From Streptomyces antibioticus (GTDB lineage Bacteria > Actinomycetota > Actinomycetes > Streptomycetales > Streptomycetaceae): a stretch of DNA of 64,000 bases. Shown here one piece after another: positions 25,691 through 34,165 of the stretch. The stretch covers positions 5,629,798-5,693,797 of the forward strand of contig NZ_CM007717.1 in assembly GCF_002019855.1 (NCBI RefSeq), written 5' to 3'. Positions within the stretch are counted from its first letter, which is position 1. Every line of letters begins with the position of its first letter. Below the pieces are notes generated by a model. The model was not told where the DNA came from and ran no database searches. It saw nothing but the letters and a program-made list of their open reading frames with translations. The position numbers and the translations under genes are program-made.

Positions 25691-27640
25691 ATGGACGTTA
25701 TGGGGGACAAGGCAACTCTGTTCGAGACAGGGCGGTTTGTGCAGCCTTCCGATCGGGAAGCGATCCCGGCCCCGGACCAGGGCCGGGACAGGACGGTGGA
25801 ATCCGTCGAGACGGCGGAGTCCGTCGACATGGTCGAGACGGCCGTGTCCGTCGAGTCGCTCGACACGGGGGAGGCCGTCGAGGAGATGCGGCTGCGGCTC
25901 GCGGCCGGGTCCGGCGACGCCGAGGCGACCAGCGTCCTCGGCGCCATGCTGCTGCGCCGCGGCGACCTCGACGGAGCCGAGCCCCATCTGCGCGCCGGTG
26001 CCGCGGCCGGTGACCGTGCCGCGGCCAACAACCTGGGCGTCCTGCTGCACCAGCGCGGCTACCCCGAGGAGGCCGCCGGCTGGTGGCGGGTCGCCGCCGT
26101 CGCCGGGTCCGCCGCGGCCGCGCACGCCCTCGGCCGCCACCACCGTGAGCGCGGCGACGAACCCGCCGCCGAGTACTGGCTGCGCCAGTCCGCCGAGCAG
26201 GGCCACGCGCTGGGCGCGTACGCCCTCGCCGACCTGCTGGAGCACCGCGGCGACGCGGGCGCCGAGCACTGGATGCGGGCCGCCGCCGAACGCGGCCACC
26301 GCGAGGCGGCGTACCGGCTGGCCCGCGCCCTCGAACACCAGGACGCGCCGGACGGCCCGGACCGCACGGACGGCGGCCCGGAGCCCCGGGTCGCCGCGCT
26401 GCTCGGAGCCGCGTCCGACAACGGTGTCTCGCGGCAGGCGGAGGCCGAGCAGTGGTACCGGCAGGCCGCCGCGCGCGGGCACCGGCGTGCCGCGCTGCAC
26501 CTCGGCGCGATCCTGGAGCGGCGTGGCGACCTCAAGGAGGCCGGCCGCTGGTATCTGACCTCGGCCAAGGACGGCGAGCCGCGGGCCGCCTGCGCCCTCG
26601 GCTTCCTGCTGCGCGACGCCGGCGACACCGAGAACGCCGCGATCTGGTGGCTGCGGGCCGCCCAGGACGGCGACGGCAACGCGGCCAACGCGCTGGGCGC
26701 GCTGCACGCCGAGCGCGGCCAGACCCAGACCGCCGAGCGCTGGTACCGGGCCGCGATGGACGCCGGTGACGACAACGGCGCCTACAACCTCGGGCTGCTC
26801 TGCGCCGAACAGGGCCGCACCGCGCAGGCCGAGCAGTGGTACCGGCGCGCCGCCTACGCCGGACACCGGGAGGCCGCCAACGCGCTCGCCGTCCTGCTGC
26901 TCCAGGTCGGGGACACCGCCGGGGCCGAACCGTGGTTCTCCAAGGCGGCGGAGGCGGGCAGCGTCGACGCCGCGTTCAACCTGGGGATCCTGTTCGCCGG
27001 GCGGGGCGAGGAGGCCGTGGCGCTGCCCTGGTACGAGCGGGCGGCCGCGGCCGGGCACACCGAGGCGGCGCTCCAGGTCGGCATCGCCCTGCTGCGGGAC
27101 GGCGACGAGCGCGAGGCCGAACGGCATCTGCGGTGCGCGGCGGGCGGCGGCAGCGCGGAGGCGGCGTACCGGCTCGCGGCCGTGCTCGACGCGCGCCGTC
27201 CGCCGCAGCCCGCGCACGAGCTGGGCGAGATCGTGCACGAGAAGACCGAGTGCGAGGAGTGGTACGAGCGGGCCGCCACCCAGGGCCACCGGCGTGCCCA
27301 GGTGCGGGTCGGCATGCTGGCCGCGGCCCGGGGCGACGTCGTCGAGGCGGCGCGCTGGTACCGGACGGCCGCCGAGGCCGGATCGCGCAACGGCGCCTTC
27401 AACCTGGGGCTGCTCCTCGCCCGGGAGGGCAGCGAGCCCGAGGCGGTCGTGTGGTGGACCCGGGCCGCCGACGACGGGCACGGGCGGGCGGCGCTGCGGC
27501 TCGCCCTCGTCTACGCGCGCCGCGGTGAACTGGCCGAGGGACAGCGCTGGGCGGACCGGGCGGTGTCCCTGGGGCCCGCCGAGGTCTCCGAGCGGGCGGA
27601 GCGGCTCCGGGACGCGCTCCGGGAAGAGCTGTCGGCGTGA
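25691..27640 (+). CDS. Sel1/TPR-like repeat protein between two tRNA-fMet genes
   Basis: 649 residues. The N-terminal 65 are Glu/Val/Ser-rich (VESVETAESVDMVETAVSVES, a short internal repeat). The rest is a run of about 15 Sel1-type helical repeats of roughly 36 residues (A-x-x-L-G-x-x-x-x-x-R-G-D with AExWYRxAAxxGH). Such solenoids mediate protein contacts. No signal peptide or catalytic domain is visible. The start could be ATG 25691 or 25700. The gene has its own space between two identical tRNA genes, so it is probably transcribed alone. Confidence 0.85.
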   Translation: MDVMGDKATLFETGRFVQPSDREAIPAPDQGRDRTVESVETAESVDMVETAVSVESLDTGEAVEEMRLRLAAGSGDAEATSVLGAMLLRRGDLDGAEPHLRAGAAAGDRAAANNLGVLLHQRGYPEEAAGWWRVAAVAGSAAAAHALGRHHRERGDEPAAEYWLRQSAEQGHALGAYALADLLEHRGDAGAEHWMRAAAERGHREAAYRLARALEHQDAPDGPDRTDGGPEPRVAALLGAASDNGVSRQAEAEQWYRQAAARGHRRAALHLGAILERRGDLKEAGRWYLTSAKDGEPRAACALGFLLRDAGDTENAAIWWLRAAQDGDGNAANALGALHAERGQTQTAERWYRAAMDAGDDNGAYNLGLLCAEQGRTAQAEQWYRRAAYAGHREAANALAVLLLQVGDTAGAEPWFSKAAEAGSVDAAFNLGILFAGRGEEAVALPWYERAAAAGHTEAALQVGIALLRDGDEREAERHLRCAAGGGSAEAAYRLAAVLDARRPPQPAHELGEIVHEKTECEEWYERAATQGHRRAQVRVGMLAAARGDVVEAARWYRTAAEAGSRNGAFNLGLLLAREGSEPEAVVWWTRAADDGHGRAALRLALVYARRGELAEGQRWADRAVSLGPAEVSERAERLRDALREELSA

Positions 27641-27654
27641 CATCGGAAAGCGAT

Positions 27655-27684
27655 TTGCTTCTGCGCTCCTCCCTCACGTAACGT
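27655..27684 (+). promoter_or_regulatory. Promoter of tRNA-fMet copy 2
   Basis: -35 TTGCTT (27655-27660), an 18-nt spacer, and -10 TAACGT (27679-27684), placing transcription start close to the mature tRNA 5' end. Confidence 0.65.
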
Positions 27685-27696
27685 TGCATTCAACGA

Positions 27697-27770
27697 CGCG
27701 GGGTGGAGCAGCTCGGTAGCTCGCTGGGCTCATAACCCAGAGGTCGCAGGTTCAAATCCTGTCCCCGCTA
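27697..27770 (+). tRNA. Initiator tRNA-fMet (CAT), copy 2
   Basis: Identical over 74 nt to copy 1, including the CTGAAG that follows. It has anticodon CAT, three G:C pairs at the anticodon stem, the C1:T72 mismatch and no encoded CCA. It has its own terminator of different sequence, so the duplication is older than the flanks. Confidence 0.95.
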
Positions 27771-27777
27771 CTGAAGG

Positions 27778-27814
27778 CCGAGGGCCGGAATCCGACAAGG
27801 ATTCCGGCCCTCGG
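27778..27814 (+). terminator. Terminator of tRNA-fMet copy 2
   Basis: A 16-bp perfect stem (CCGAGGGCCGGAATCC / GGATTCCGGCCCTCGG) with a 5-nt loop, followed by TGTTTGT. Confidence 0.88.
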
Positions 27815-27854
27815 TGTTTGTCCTCCGATGAAGAACGAAGAAAACGAAGAAAAA

Positions 27855-28271
27855 CTACGCGGCCGCGCAGTTCGGGCACGTGCCGCGGTACGTCACCTCG
27901 ACGCCCGAGACGGAGAAGCCGAAGCGCTCCGAGGCCGGGAGGTCCGCCAGCGGATCGCCGGTCGGGTGGACGTCACGGATCGCGCCGCACTGGGCGCACA
28001 CCAGGTGGTGGTGCGGGCGGTGCGCGTTGGGGTCGTACCGCTTGGCGCGCCGGTCGGTGGCCACTTCGAGCACCTCGCCCAGCGAGACCAGCTCACCGAG
28101 CGTGTTGTAGACCGTCGCCCGGGAGATCTCGGGCAGCTTGGCGACCGCCCTGGAATGCACCTCGTCGGCCGTCAGATGGACGTGCTCGCCGTCGAGGACC
28201 TCGGCCACGACGCGTCGCTGCGCGGTCATCCGCCAGCCGCGTCCGCGCAGGCGTTCCAGAAGGTCACTCAT
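27855..28271 (-). CDS. catR: Fur-family peroxide/metal regulator, probably CatR
   Basis: 138 residues: a winged helix (MTAQRRVVAEVL, ISRATVYNTLGEL), the metal-sensing segment RYDPNAHRPHHHLVC, and two CxxC zinc pairs (CAQCG, CPNC). Asp in RYDP and the His cluster resemble PerR-type peroxide sensors, in which histidines are oxidised by hydrogen peroxide. From memory the Streptomyces gene at this position is catR, repressor of the major catalase gene; no catalase gene is nearby here. ATG 28271 follows TTAGGCT at seven bases, indicating a leaderless mRNA. A large inverted repeat lies just upstream. Confidence 0.85.
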   Translation of the reverse strand: MSDLLERLRGRGWRMTAQRRVVAEVLDGEHVHLTADEVHSRAVAKLPEISRATVYNTLGELVSLGEVLEVATDRRAKRYDPNAHRPHHHLVCAQCGAIRDVHPTGDPLADLPASERFGFSVSGVEVTYRGTCPNCAAA

Positions 28272-28309
28272 GCGCACCAGCCTAACAGCAGGGGGAACAG
28301 ATCCCGATC

Positions 28310-28389
28310 GGGTGTGACTTTGGAGCCGGGCTCGAGTTGGACAGTGTCCATTGTAGGATCGCCGCCCGGCTCGGGCCAAGGTCACACCC
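28310..28389. promoter_or_regulatory. Large inverted repeat with inner palindrome upstream of catR-like gene
   Basis: The left arm GGGTGTGAC-TTTGG-AGCCGGG (28310-28330) and right arm 28365-28389 are inverse copies, except for one substitution and a 4-nt insertion in the right arm. The 34-nt loop contains a perfect palindrome TGGACA-G-TGTCCA (28338-28350). It could be a terminator for the CBS gene, an operator for the Fur protein, or both. Confidence 0.55.
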
Positions 28390-28397
28390 GACGGCCG

Positions 28398-28790
28398 TCA
28401 GGCGGGGACGTGCTGTCGGACCGGTGCCCAGCAGCGGATGATGTCGCGGACCGAGACGATCCCGGCCGGCTCGCCCCTGTCGAGGACGATCAGATGGCGG
28501 AAGCCGCCGTGGGCCATGGCGTTCGCCGCTTCCTCCAGGGTCCAGGTCGGGGCGGCGAAGACCACGTCGTTGGTGGTGTGGGCGTGGGTGCGTTCGGAGT
28601 CCGGGTTCTGGCCCAGGCCGACGGAGTTGAGGATGTCCCGCTCGGTGAGGATGCCGATGCCGCCGGCGTCCGGGTCGAGGACGACGGCGGCGCCGACCCG
28701 GCGTGCGGCCATCAGGGCTGCGGCCTGACGGAGGGTGTGGGTGGGGCCGATGGTGAGGACCACTGTGCTCATGGCGTCGCGGACGAGCAT
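28398..28790 (-). CDS. CBS-domain pair protein
   Basis: 130 residues consisting of two CBS motifs (VRDAMSTVVLTIGPTHTLRQAAALM and the second ending in GIVSVRDIIRCW), a module that usually senses adenine nucleotides. I prefer ATG 28790, eleven bases after an AGGAGG site, over the GTG at 28802 that abuts it. It lies upstream of and co-directional with the Fur gene, separated by the inverted repeat. The upstream region holds a CTTGTGAA direct repeat (minus strand, about 28850-28868). The specific role is unknown. Confidence 0.85.
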   Translation of the reverse strand: MLVRDAMSTVVLTIGPTHTLRQAAALMAARRVGAAVVLDPDAGGIGILTERDILNSVGLGQNPDSERTHAHTTNDVVFAAPTWTLEEAANAMAHGGFRHLIVLDRGEPAGIVSVRDIIRCWAPVRQHVPA

Positions 28791-28998
28791 GGGCTGGAGC
28801 ACCTCCTAGGGGATCCATGAGGGCCAATCCGGAGGGACTAGTTCATGGATTCACAAGTTCACAAGTGGCGGTGCTGTCAGCGTCCCAGGTAAAGCGAGGG
28901 TCAACAAGAGGGCGCGCGCGGCCAATTGAGGGCGCGCGCGCTCATCTGTCGGGATCGGGTGCGCCCGCTGCCGGGATCGGTCGCGCCCGCTGCCGGGG

Positions 28999-29799
28999 TC
29001 AGTCGCCCCCGTCGAGATACCCCAGCAGCTCGCCGTGGAGCAGTCCGTTGGACGCGGCCGCGTCCCCGCTGTGCGGGCCCGGACGGCCGTCGAGGCCGGT
29101 GAAGGTACCGCCCGCCTCCGTCACCACGATCGCGTTGGCCGCCATGTCCCACAGCGACAGCTCCGGCTCGGCGCACAGGTCGATCGCGCCCTCGGCGACC
29201 AGCATGTACGGCCAGAAGTCGCCGTACGCGCGCGTGCGCCACACCTCGCGGGTCAGGTCGAGGAAGGCGGGCAGCCGGCCGCGCTCCTCCCAGCCGGAGA
29301 GCGAGGAGTACGCGAACGAGGCGTCGGAGAGCTTGGAGACCCGCGAGACGTGCAGCCGGGTCGCGGCGGACAGACTGCGCCCGGTGTAGGCGCCGTGGCC
29401 CTTCGCCGCCCACCAGCGGCGGCCCAGGGCCGGGGCCGAGACCACGCCGACGACCGGCTGGTAGCCGCCCTCGCCGGCCTCCATCAGGGAGATCAGGGTC
29501 GCCCACACCGGGACGCCGCGCACATAGTTCTTGGTGCCGTCGATCGGGTCGATCACCCAGCGGCGCGGACCCGTGCCCTCCAGGCCGTACTCCTCGCCGA
29601 GGATCGCGTCCCGGGGGCGGGCGCGCTGGAGCTGACCGCGGATCAGTTCCTCGGCGGCCTTGTCGGCCTCGCTCACCGGTGTCATGTCCGGTTTGGTCTC
29701 GACCTTGAGGTCGAGCGCCTTGAAACGGTCCATGGTCGCGGCGTCGGCGGCGTCCGCGAGGACGTGCGCGAGACGGAGATCGTCGAGGTAGTCCGGCAT
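28999..29799 (-). CDS. hisN: Histidinol-phosphate phosphatase (inositol-monophosphatase family)
   Basis: 266 residues of the IMPase fold: GEEYG, DPIDGTKNY (metal-binding aspartates), and the late WDMAA motif. In actinobacteria this member dephosphorylates histidinol phosphate in histidine synthesis, and from memory the Streptomyces gene at this locus was assigned that activity. ATG 29799 follows TACGGT at seven bases (minus strand, 29812-29807), again leaderless. Immediately downstream lie about two copies of a 22-nt GC-rich tandem repeat (28940-28990). Confidence 0.88.
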   Translation of the reverse strand: MPDYLDDLRLAHVLADAADAATMDRFKALDLKVETKPDMTPVSEADKAAEELIRGQLQRARPRDAILGEEYGLEGTGPRRWVIDPIDGTKNYVRGVPVWATLISLMEAGEGGYQPVVGVVSAPALGRRWWAAKGHGAYTGRSLSAATRLHVSRVSKLSDASFAYSSLSGWEERGRLPAFLDLTREVWRTRAYGDFWPYMLVAEGAIDLCAEPELSLWDMAANAIVVTEAGGTFTGLDGRPGPHSGDAAASNGLLHGELLGYLDGGD

Positions 29800-29945
29800 G
29801 GGACGAACCGTATCCGGCGGCGGACGGACGGGGCCACAGGGGACCGCGGTGCGGACGGCGGGCGTGGCCGACGGCTGCCGCGCACCCTTGACAGTGCCCC
29901 CGTCCGCGTCAAACCTGACACCAAGCCGCTCGCCCCAGGGAGGCG

Positions 29946-30557
29946 ATGATGCCTGCAGCGCGGGAATCCCTACTGGACGCCGCCTTCGCGGCGCTTGCCC
30001 GGCGGCCCTGGTCGGCGGTGCGGATGGTGGACGTCGCCGCGACGGCCGGGGTGTCCCGGCAGACCCTCTACAACGAGTTCGGCAGCAAGGAGGGCCTGGC
30101 CCGCGCGCTGGTGCGGCGGGAGGCGGACGGCTATCTCGCGGGCGCCGAGCGGGCGCTCGCCATGCCCGGCGACGTGCGCGAACGGCTGACCGCCACCGCC
30201 CGCTGGACCGTCTGCGCGGCCCGTGACAACGCGCTGGTCCGGGCCGTGCTCACCGGCTGCTGGAGCGAGCGCCTGCCGTCCCCGACGCTGTCGGCGGTGC
30301 CGTCGTCCTCCGCCGTCCCGGCGCAGCGGCGGGCGGACGGTCCGCTGCCGTCGCCCGGCGACCTCATGGCGGCCGTCCGCGACCGGGCCGTGGCCGCGCT
30401 GGGCGGTCCCGGCGCGGCCCGCGCGGACATGGCCGAACTGGCCCGCTCCTGCGAACTCGCCGTCCGCCTCGCCCTCTCCTGCGTCGCCGCGCCCCCGCCC
30501 GGTGACGAGGACGGGGTGGCGGAGCTGGTGCGAGGCGCCCTGCAACGGCAGGGCTAG
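29946..30557 (+). CDS. TetR-family transcriptional regulator
   Basis: 203 residues with an N-terminal TetR helix-turn-helix (MVDVAATAGVSRQTLYNEFGSKEGL) and a ligand domain rich in Ala/Arg/Pro. The start is ATG 29946 behind GGGAGG; ATG 29949 is also possible. A TTGACA -35-like box lies at 29888-29893. It is convergent with the SMR transporter gene, which is a plausible target but unproven. Confidence 0.88.
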   Translation: MMPAARESLLDAAFAALARRPWSAVRMVDVAATAGVSRQTLYNEFGSKEGLARALVRREADGYLAGAERALAMPGDVRERLTATARWTVCAARDNALVRAVLTGCWSERLPSPTLSAVPSSSAVPAQRRADGPLPSPGDLMAAVRDRAVAALGGPGAARADMAELARSCELAVRLALSCVAAPPPGDEDGVAELVRGALQRQG

Positions 30558-30573
30558 AACTCCATGGCAGGAC

Positions 30574-30897
30574 CTAGTGCGCCGAGCCCGAGAGCTGGAG
30601 GCCGATCACTCCCATGATCACCAGGCTGATCGAGACGATCTTCAGGACGGAGACCAGGTCGCCGAGGAAGATCATGCCGTAGATCGCGGTGCCCGCCGCG
30701 CCGATGCCGGTCCACACCGCGTACGCGGGGCCGACGTCGAGCTTCTTCAGGGACAGGGTCAGCAGGCCGAAGCTGCCGAGCGCGAAGACGCAGAACGCGA
30801 TCGTCGGCCAGAGCCGAGTGAAGCCGTGCGACAGCTTCAGGCAGACGGCGAAGCCGGTCTCGAGCAGTCCCGCGACGATGACCAGCAGCCACGCCAT
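30574..30897 (-). CDS. Small multidrug resistance (SugE/EmrE-like) transporter
   Basis: 107 residues with four membrane helices and the SMR marks: the essential Glu in helix 1 (GLLETGF), and PAYAVWTGIGAAGTA. Proteins of this size export guanidinium or quaternary ammonium compounds by proton exchange as dimers. The motif is closer to the SugE (guanidinium) type than to EmrE. ATG 30897 follows GGGAGGA. There is no adjacent second subunit, so it is probably a homodimer. Confidence 0.9.
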   Translation of the reverse strand: MAWLLVIVAGLLETGFAVCLKLSHGFTRLWPTIAFCVFALGSFGLLTLSLKKLDVGPAYAVWTGIGAAGTAIYGMIFLGDLVSVLKIVSISLVIMGVIGLQLSGSAH

Positions 30898-30984
30898 GTG
30901 CTGTCCTCCCGTTGTGCGGCTCGGTGCGATTATGCACTTACCGGCCGCACCCACCCACAAACAACGCGGACGCCCGCACTTTCG

Positions 30985-31995
30985 TCAGTCCCCGTCCCGG
31001 CGTTCCCGCGTGGCCAGCAGCCGGCGCAGCGAGTACAGCCGGGCCGGGTCCGCGTGGCCCTCGGCCACCCAGGCGTCCAGCGCGCAGTCCGGTTCGTCGT
31101 GACTGCACGCGCGCGGACAGCCCTCGGTCCCCGGCTCCAGGTCGGGGAAGGCGTGGATCACCCGGGACGGATCGATGTGCGCGAGGCCGAACGACCGTAC
31201 GCCCGGAGTGTCGATCACCCAGTCGTCGGTGCCGGCCAGCGGCAGGGCGAGCGCCGAGGTCGTGGTGTGCCGGCCCCGGCCCGTCACCGCGTTGACATGA
31301 CCCGTCAGCCGGCGCCGCTCCTCGGGGACCAGCGCGTTGACGAGGGTCGTCTTGCCCACGCCCGAGTGGCCGACGAACGCCGTGATCCGCCCGGCCAGAT
31401 GCTCGCGCACCCGGTCCGCCGCGTCGCCGTTCTCCAGCTCCTCGCGGCTGGTGACGACGTACGGGATGTCCAGGTGGCCGTACAGCTCCAGCAGTTCGTC
31501 CGCCGACGCCAGGTCCGACTTCGTCATGACCAGCAGCGGGGTCAGGCCGCCGTCGAACGCCGCGACCAGACAGCGGTCGATCAGACGCGGCCGGGGCTCG
31601 GGGTCGGCGAGGGCGGTGACGACGGCGAGCTGGTCGGCGTTGGCGACCACCACGCGCTCGTAGGGGTCGTCGTCGTCCGCGGTGCGGCGCAGCACCGAGG
31701 TGCGCTCCTCGATGCGGACGATCCGGGCGAGGCTGTCCTTCTTGCCGGACAGATCACCCACGATGGCCACCCGGTCGCCGACGATCGCCGCCTTGCGGCC
31801 CAGCTCACGGGCCTTCATCGCCATCACGATCCGGTCGTCGACCAGACAGGTCAGCCGGCCCCGGTCGACGGTGAGGACCATGCCCTCGGCGGCGTCCTCG
31901 TGCTTGGGGCGGATATGGGTGCGCGGCCGGTTGCCCTTGCGGTTGGGGCGGCTGCGGATGTCGTCCTCGTCGGTGTGCTTGCCGTAGCGGCGCAT
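30985..31995 (-). CDS. rsgA: Ribosome small-subunit GTPase RsgA
   Basis: 336-residue circularly permuted GTPase that assists 30S ribosome maturation. An N-terminal OB-fold is followed by the G motifs in permuted order: TKSD first, then GHSGVGKTTL and DTPGVRSFG. A C-terminal zinc motif reads CPRACSHDEPDC. It starts 11 nt after the aroA stop (ATG 31995); a GTG at 32031 overlapping aroA is an alternative. The aroA-rsgA order is conserved in actinobacteria. Confidence 0.93.
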   Translation of the reverse strand: MRRYGKHTDEDDIRSRPNRKGNRPRTHIRPKHEDAAEGMVLTVDRGRLTCLVDDRIVMAMKARELGRKAAIVGDRVAIVGDLSGKKDSLARIVRIEERTSVLRRTADDDDPYERVVVANADQLAVVTALADPEPRPRLIDRCLVAAFDGGLTPLLVMTKSDLASADELLELYGHLDIPYVVTSREELENGDAADRVREHLAGRITAFVGHSGVGKTTLVNALVPEERRRLTGHVNAVTGRGRHTTTSALALPLAGTDDWVIDTPGVRSFGLAHIDPSRVIHAFPDLEPGTEGCPRACSHDEPDCALDAWVAEGHADPARLYSLRRLLATRERRDGD

Positions 31996-32006
31996 GGCGA
32001 ACGTCC

Positions 32007-33323
32007 CTAGATCCCGAGCATCCCGGTCCACAGGTCGGGGAAGTCGGGCAGCGTCTTCGCCGTCGTCGCCACGTTCTCGACCTGTACGCCCTCCACGGCC
32101 AGGCCGATGATCGCGCCCGCCGTCGCCATGCGGTGGTCGTCGTAGGTGTGGAAGATCCCGCCGTGCAGCCGGCGCGGGCGGATGTGCAGGCCGTCGGCCG
32201 TCTCCGTCACGTCACCGCCCAGTTCGTTGATCTCCTTGGTGAGCGCCGCCAGCCGGTCCGTCTCGTGCAGCCGCAGATGCGCCACGCCCCGCAGGGTGGA
32301 CGGCGAGTCCGCGAGGGCGGCGACGGCCGCGATGCCCGGGGTCAGCTCGCCGACGTCGCCCAGGTCGACGTCGACCCCGTGGACCGAGCCCGAGCCGGTG
32401 AAGACCAGGCCGAGATCGGTCAGCTCGCAGGAACCGCCCATCTCGGTGAAGATCTCGCGCAGCCGGTCACCCGGCTGGGTGGTGCGGGCCGGCCAGTCCG
32501 GGACCGTCACCCGGCCGCCGGTCACCAGCGCGGCGGCCAGGAACGGCTGCGCGTTGGACAGGTCCGGCTCGATCGTCAGGTCCCGGCCCAGCAGCGCGCC
32601 CGGCGTGACCCGCCAGACGTTCGGCTCGCCGCCCGACTCCGGGGTGTCGACCTGGGCGCCGACCGCGCGCAGCATGTCCACGGTCATCCGGATGTGCGGC
32701 ACCGAGGGCAGGGTGGCGCCCGTGTGACGGACCTCCACGCCCTGGTTGAAGCGCGGCCCGGACAGCAGCAGCGCCGACACGAACTGCGACGACGACGAGG
32801 CGTCGATCTCCACCGGGCCGCCGTCCAGCGCGCCCCCGCCGTGCACGGTCAGGGGCAGCGCGCCCCGGCCGTCGTCGTCGATCCGGGCGCCCAGGACCCG
32901 CAGCGCGTCGATGACGCCGTGCAGGGGACGCTCGTAGGAGCGCGGGTCGCCGTCGAACCGGACCGGGCCGTCGGCGAGCGCCGCGACCGGCGGCAGGAAC
33001 CGCATGACCGTGCCCGCGTTGCCCACGTCGACCGTGGCCGGGCCGCGCAGCCCCGCCGGCAGCACGCGCCACGCCTCGCCGGTGCCGTCGGGACCGACGC
33101 CCTCCTCGATGCCGATGCCCATCGCGCGCAGGGCCTCCGCCATCAGCAGCGTGTCGCGGGAGCGCAGCGGGCGGCGCAGCCAGCCGGGCTCGGAGGCGAG
33201 GGCGGCGAGGACGAGGGAGCGGTTGGTGACCGACTTCGACCCCGGCACATGGACCGTCGCGTCGACGGCCCCGCTCGCGGTGGGGGCGGGCCAGAGGGCG
33301 GTGTGGGCGGGGTTCACGGGCAT
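32007..33323 (-). CDS. aroA: 3-phosphoshikimate 1-carboxyvinyltransferase (EPSP synthase)
   Basis: 438-residue shikimate-pathway enzyme joining shikimate-3-phosphate with phosphoenolpyruvate. Family marks are PGSKSVTNRSLVLAALA, NAGTVMRFLPP, ASSSSQFVSALLL, and the late LRLHETDRLAAL and YDDHRMA. ATG 33323 follows TACAGT at six bases (leaderless). It is in tandem with rsgA. No frameshift or missing catalytic residue is seen. Confidence 0.96.
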   Translation of the reverse strand: MPVNPAHTALWPAPTASGAVDATVHVPGSKSVTNRSLVLAALASEPGWLRRPLRSRDTLLMAEALRAMGIGIEEGVGPDGTGEAWRVLPAGLRGPATVDVGNAGTVMRFLPPVAALADGPVRFDGDPRSYERPLHGVIDALRVLGARIDDDGRGALPLTVHGGGALDGGPVEIDASSSSQFVSALLLSGPRFNQGVEVRHTGATLPSVPHIRMTVDMLRAVGAQVDTPESGGEPNVWRVTPGALLGRDLTIEPDLSNAQPFLAAALVTGGRVTVPDWPARTTQPGDRLREIFTEMGGSCELTDLGLVFTGSGSVHGVDVDLGDVGELTPGIAAVAALADSPSTLRGVAHLRLHETDRLAALTKEINELGGDVTETADGLHIRPRRLHGGIFHTYDDHRMATAGAIIGLAVEGVQVENVATTAKTLPDFPDLWTGMLGI

Positions 33324-33392
33324 GCGTTCACTGTAGTCGGCGGGGGACGACCGGGCTGCGGCGCGTGAGGCCGTCAGGGGCGTTCCCACGCC

Positions 33393-34115
33393 TCACAGCC
33401 GCAGCAGCCACCGCCCGCCGCCCATCAGCGAGCACAGGCTCACCGCGTGGAAGAGGAACAGCCACAGCCCCGCCGGTACGTGCGTCAGCCGGGACAGTTG
33501 GTCCGCGTCCGAGTCGCCCGCCCCGCCGCGGGTCCGCTTGAGCTGGAGTTCGAAGGCCGGGCGCACCCCGCCCAGCAGCAGGAACCACACCACCGCGTAC
33601 GCGAACGCCGCCTGCACCTGGGGACCCGCCAGCCAGGACACCAGCAGGAACGTCCCGCCGGTGAGCACCACCGTGAGCGCCCCGTACGCGTTGCGGATCA
33701 TCACCAGCATCGCCGCCAGCAGGGCCGTGGCCAGCCACAGCAGCAGGGTGATGCGGCCGGCGCCGAGCAGGGCCGCGCCGCCCAGGCCGAGCAGCGGGGG
33801 AGCGGTGTAGCCTGCCGCCGCCGTGAGGATCATGCCGAGGCCGTACGGCCTGCCCCGGCTGACGGTCAGCCCGCTGGTGTCGGAGTGCAGCCGGATGCCG
33901 GTGAGCTGCCGTCCGGTGAGCAGGGCGACCAGGCCGTGCCCGCCCTCGTGGGCGATGGTGATGGCGTTGCGGGATATCCGCCACAGCGTGTGCGGGACCA
34001 CCACGGCGAGCGCGGCGACCGCGGTGGCGATCACCACCCACAGGTCGGGGTCGGTCTGGGTGCCGACGAGACGGTCCCACAGGTCGGGCAGCGCAAGGGC
34101 GGCGGTGCTCTCCAT
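33393..34115 (-). CDS. M50-family membrane metallopeptidase
   Basis: 240 residues with five to six membrane segments and the site-2-protease-type motif H56-EGGH60 (IAHEGGHGLVALL). A distal conserved region reads LGGVRPAFELQ. The compact size is typical of the M50B group. The substrate is unknown, but intramembrane cleavage of a regulator is the usual role. The start at ATG 34115 is divergent from the SRAP gene, with 50 bp between them. Confidence 0.85.
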   Translation of the reverse strand: MESTAALALPDLWDRLVGTQTDPDLWVVIATAVAALAVVVPHTLWRISRNAITIAHEGGHGLVALLTGRQLTGIRLHSDTSGLTVSRGRPYGLGMILTAAAGYTAPPLLGLGGAALLGAGRITLLLWLATALLAAMLVMIRNAYGALTVVLTGGTFLLVSWLAGPQVQAAFAYAVVWFLLLGGVRPAFELQLKRTRGGAGDSDADQLSRLTHVPAGLWLFLFHAVSLCSLMGGGRWLLRL

Positions 34116-34165
34116 GTTCGGTGGTGGCTCCCTCTCGGCGTATCGGATCTGGCAGTGTGGCACGC

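Noticed and set aside
25460..27643. 727-codon minus-strand ORF across the Sel1 gene and tRNA terminator
   Set aside because: Mirror of the repeat gene; its apparent periodicity is only the reflection of the Sel1 repeats.
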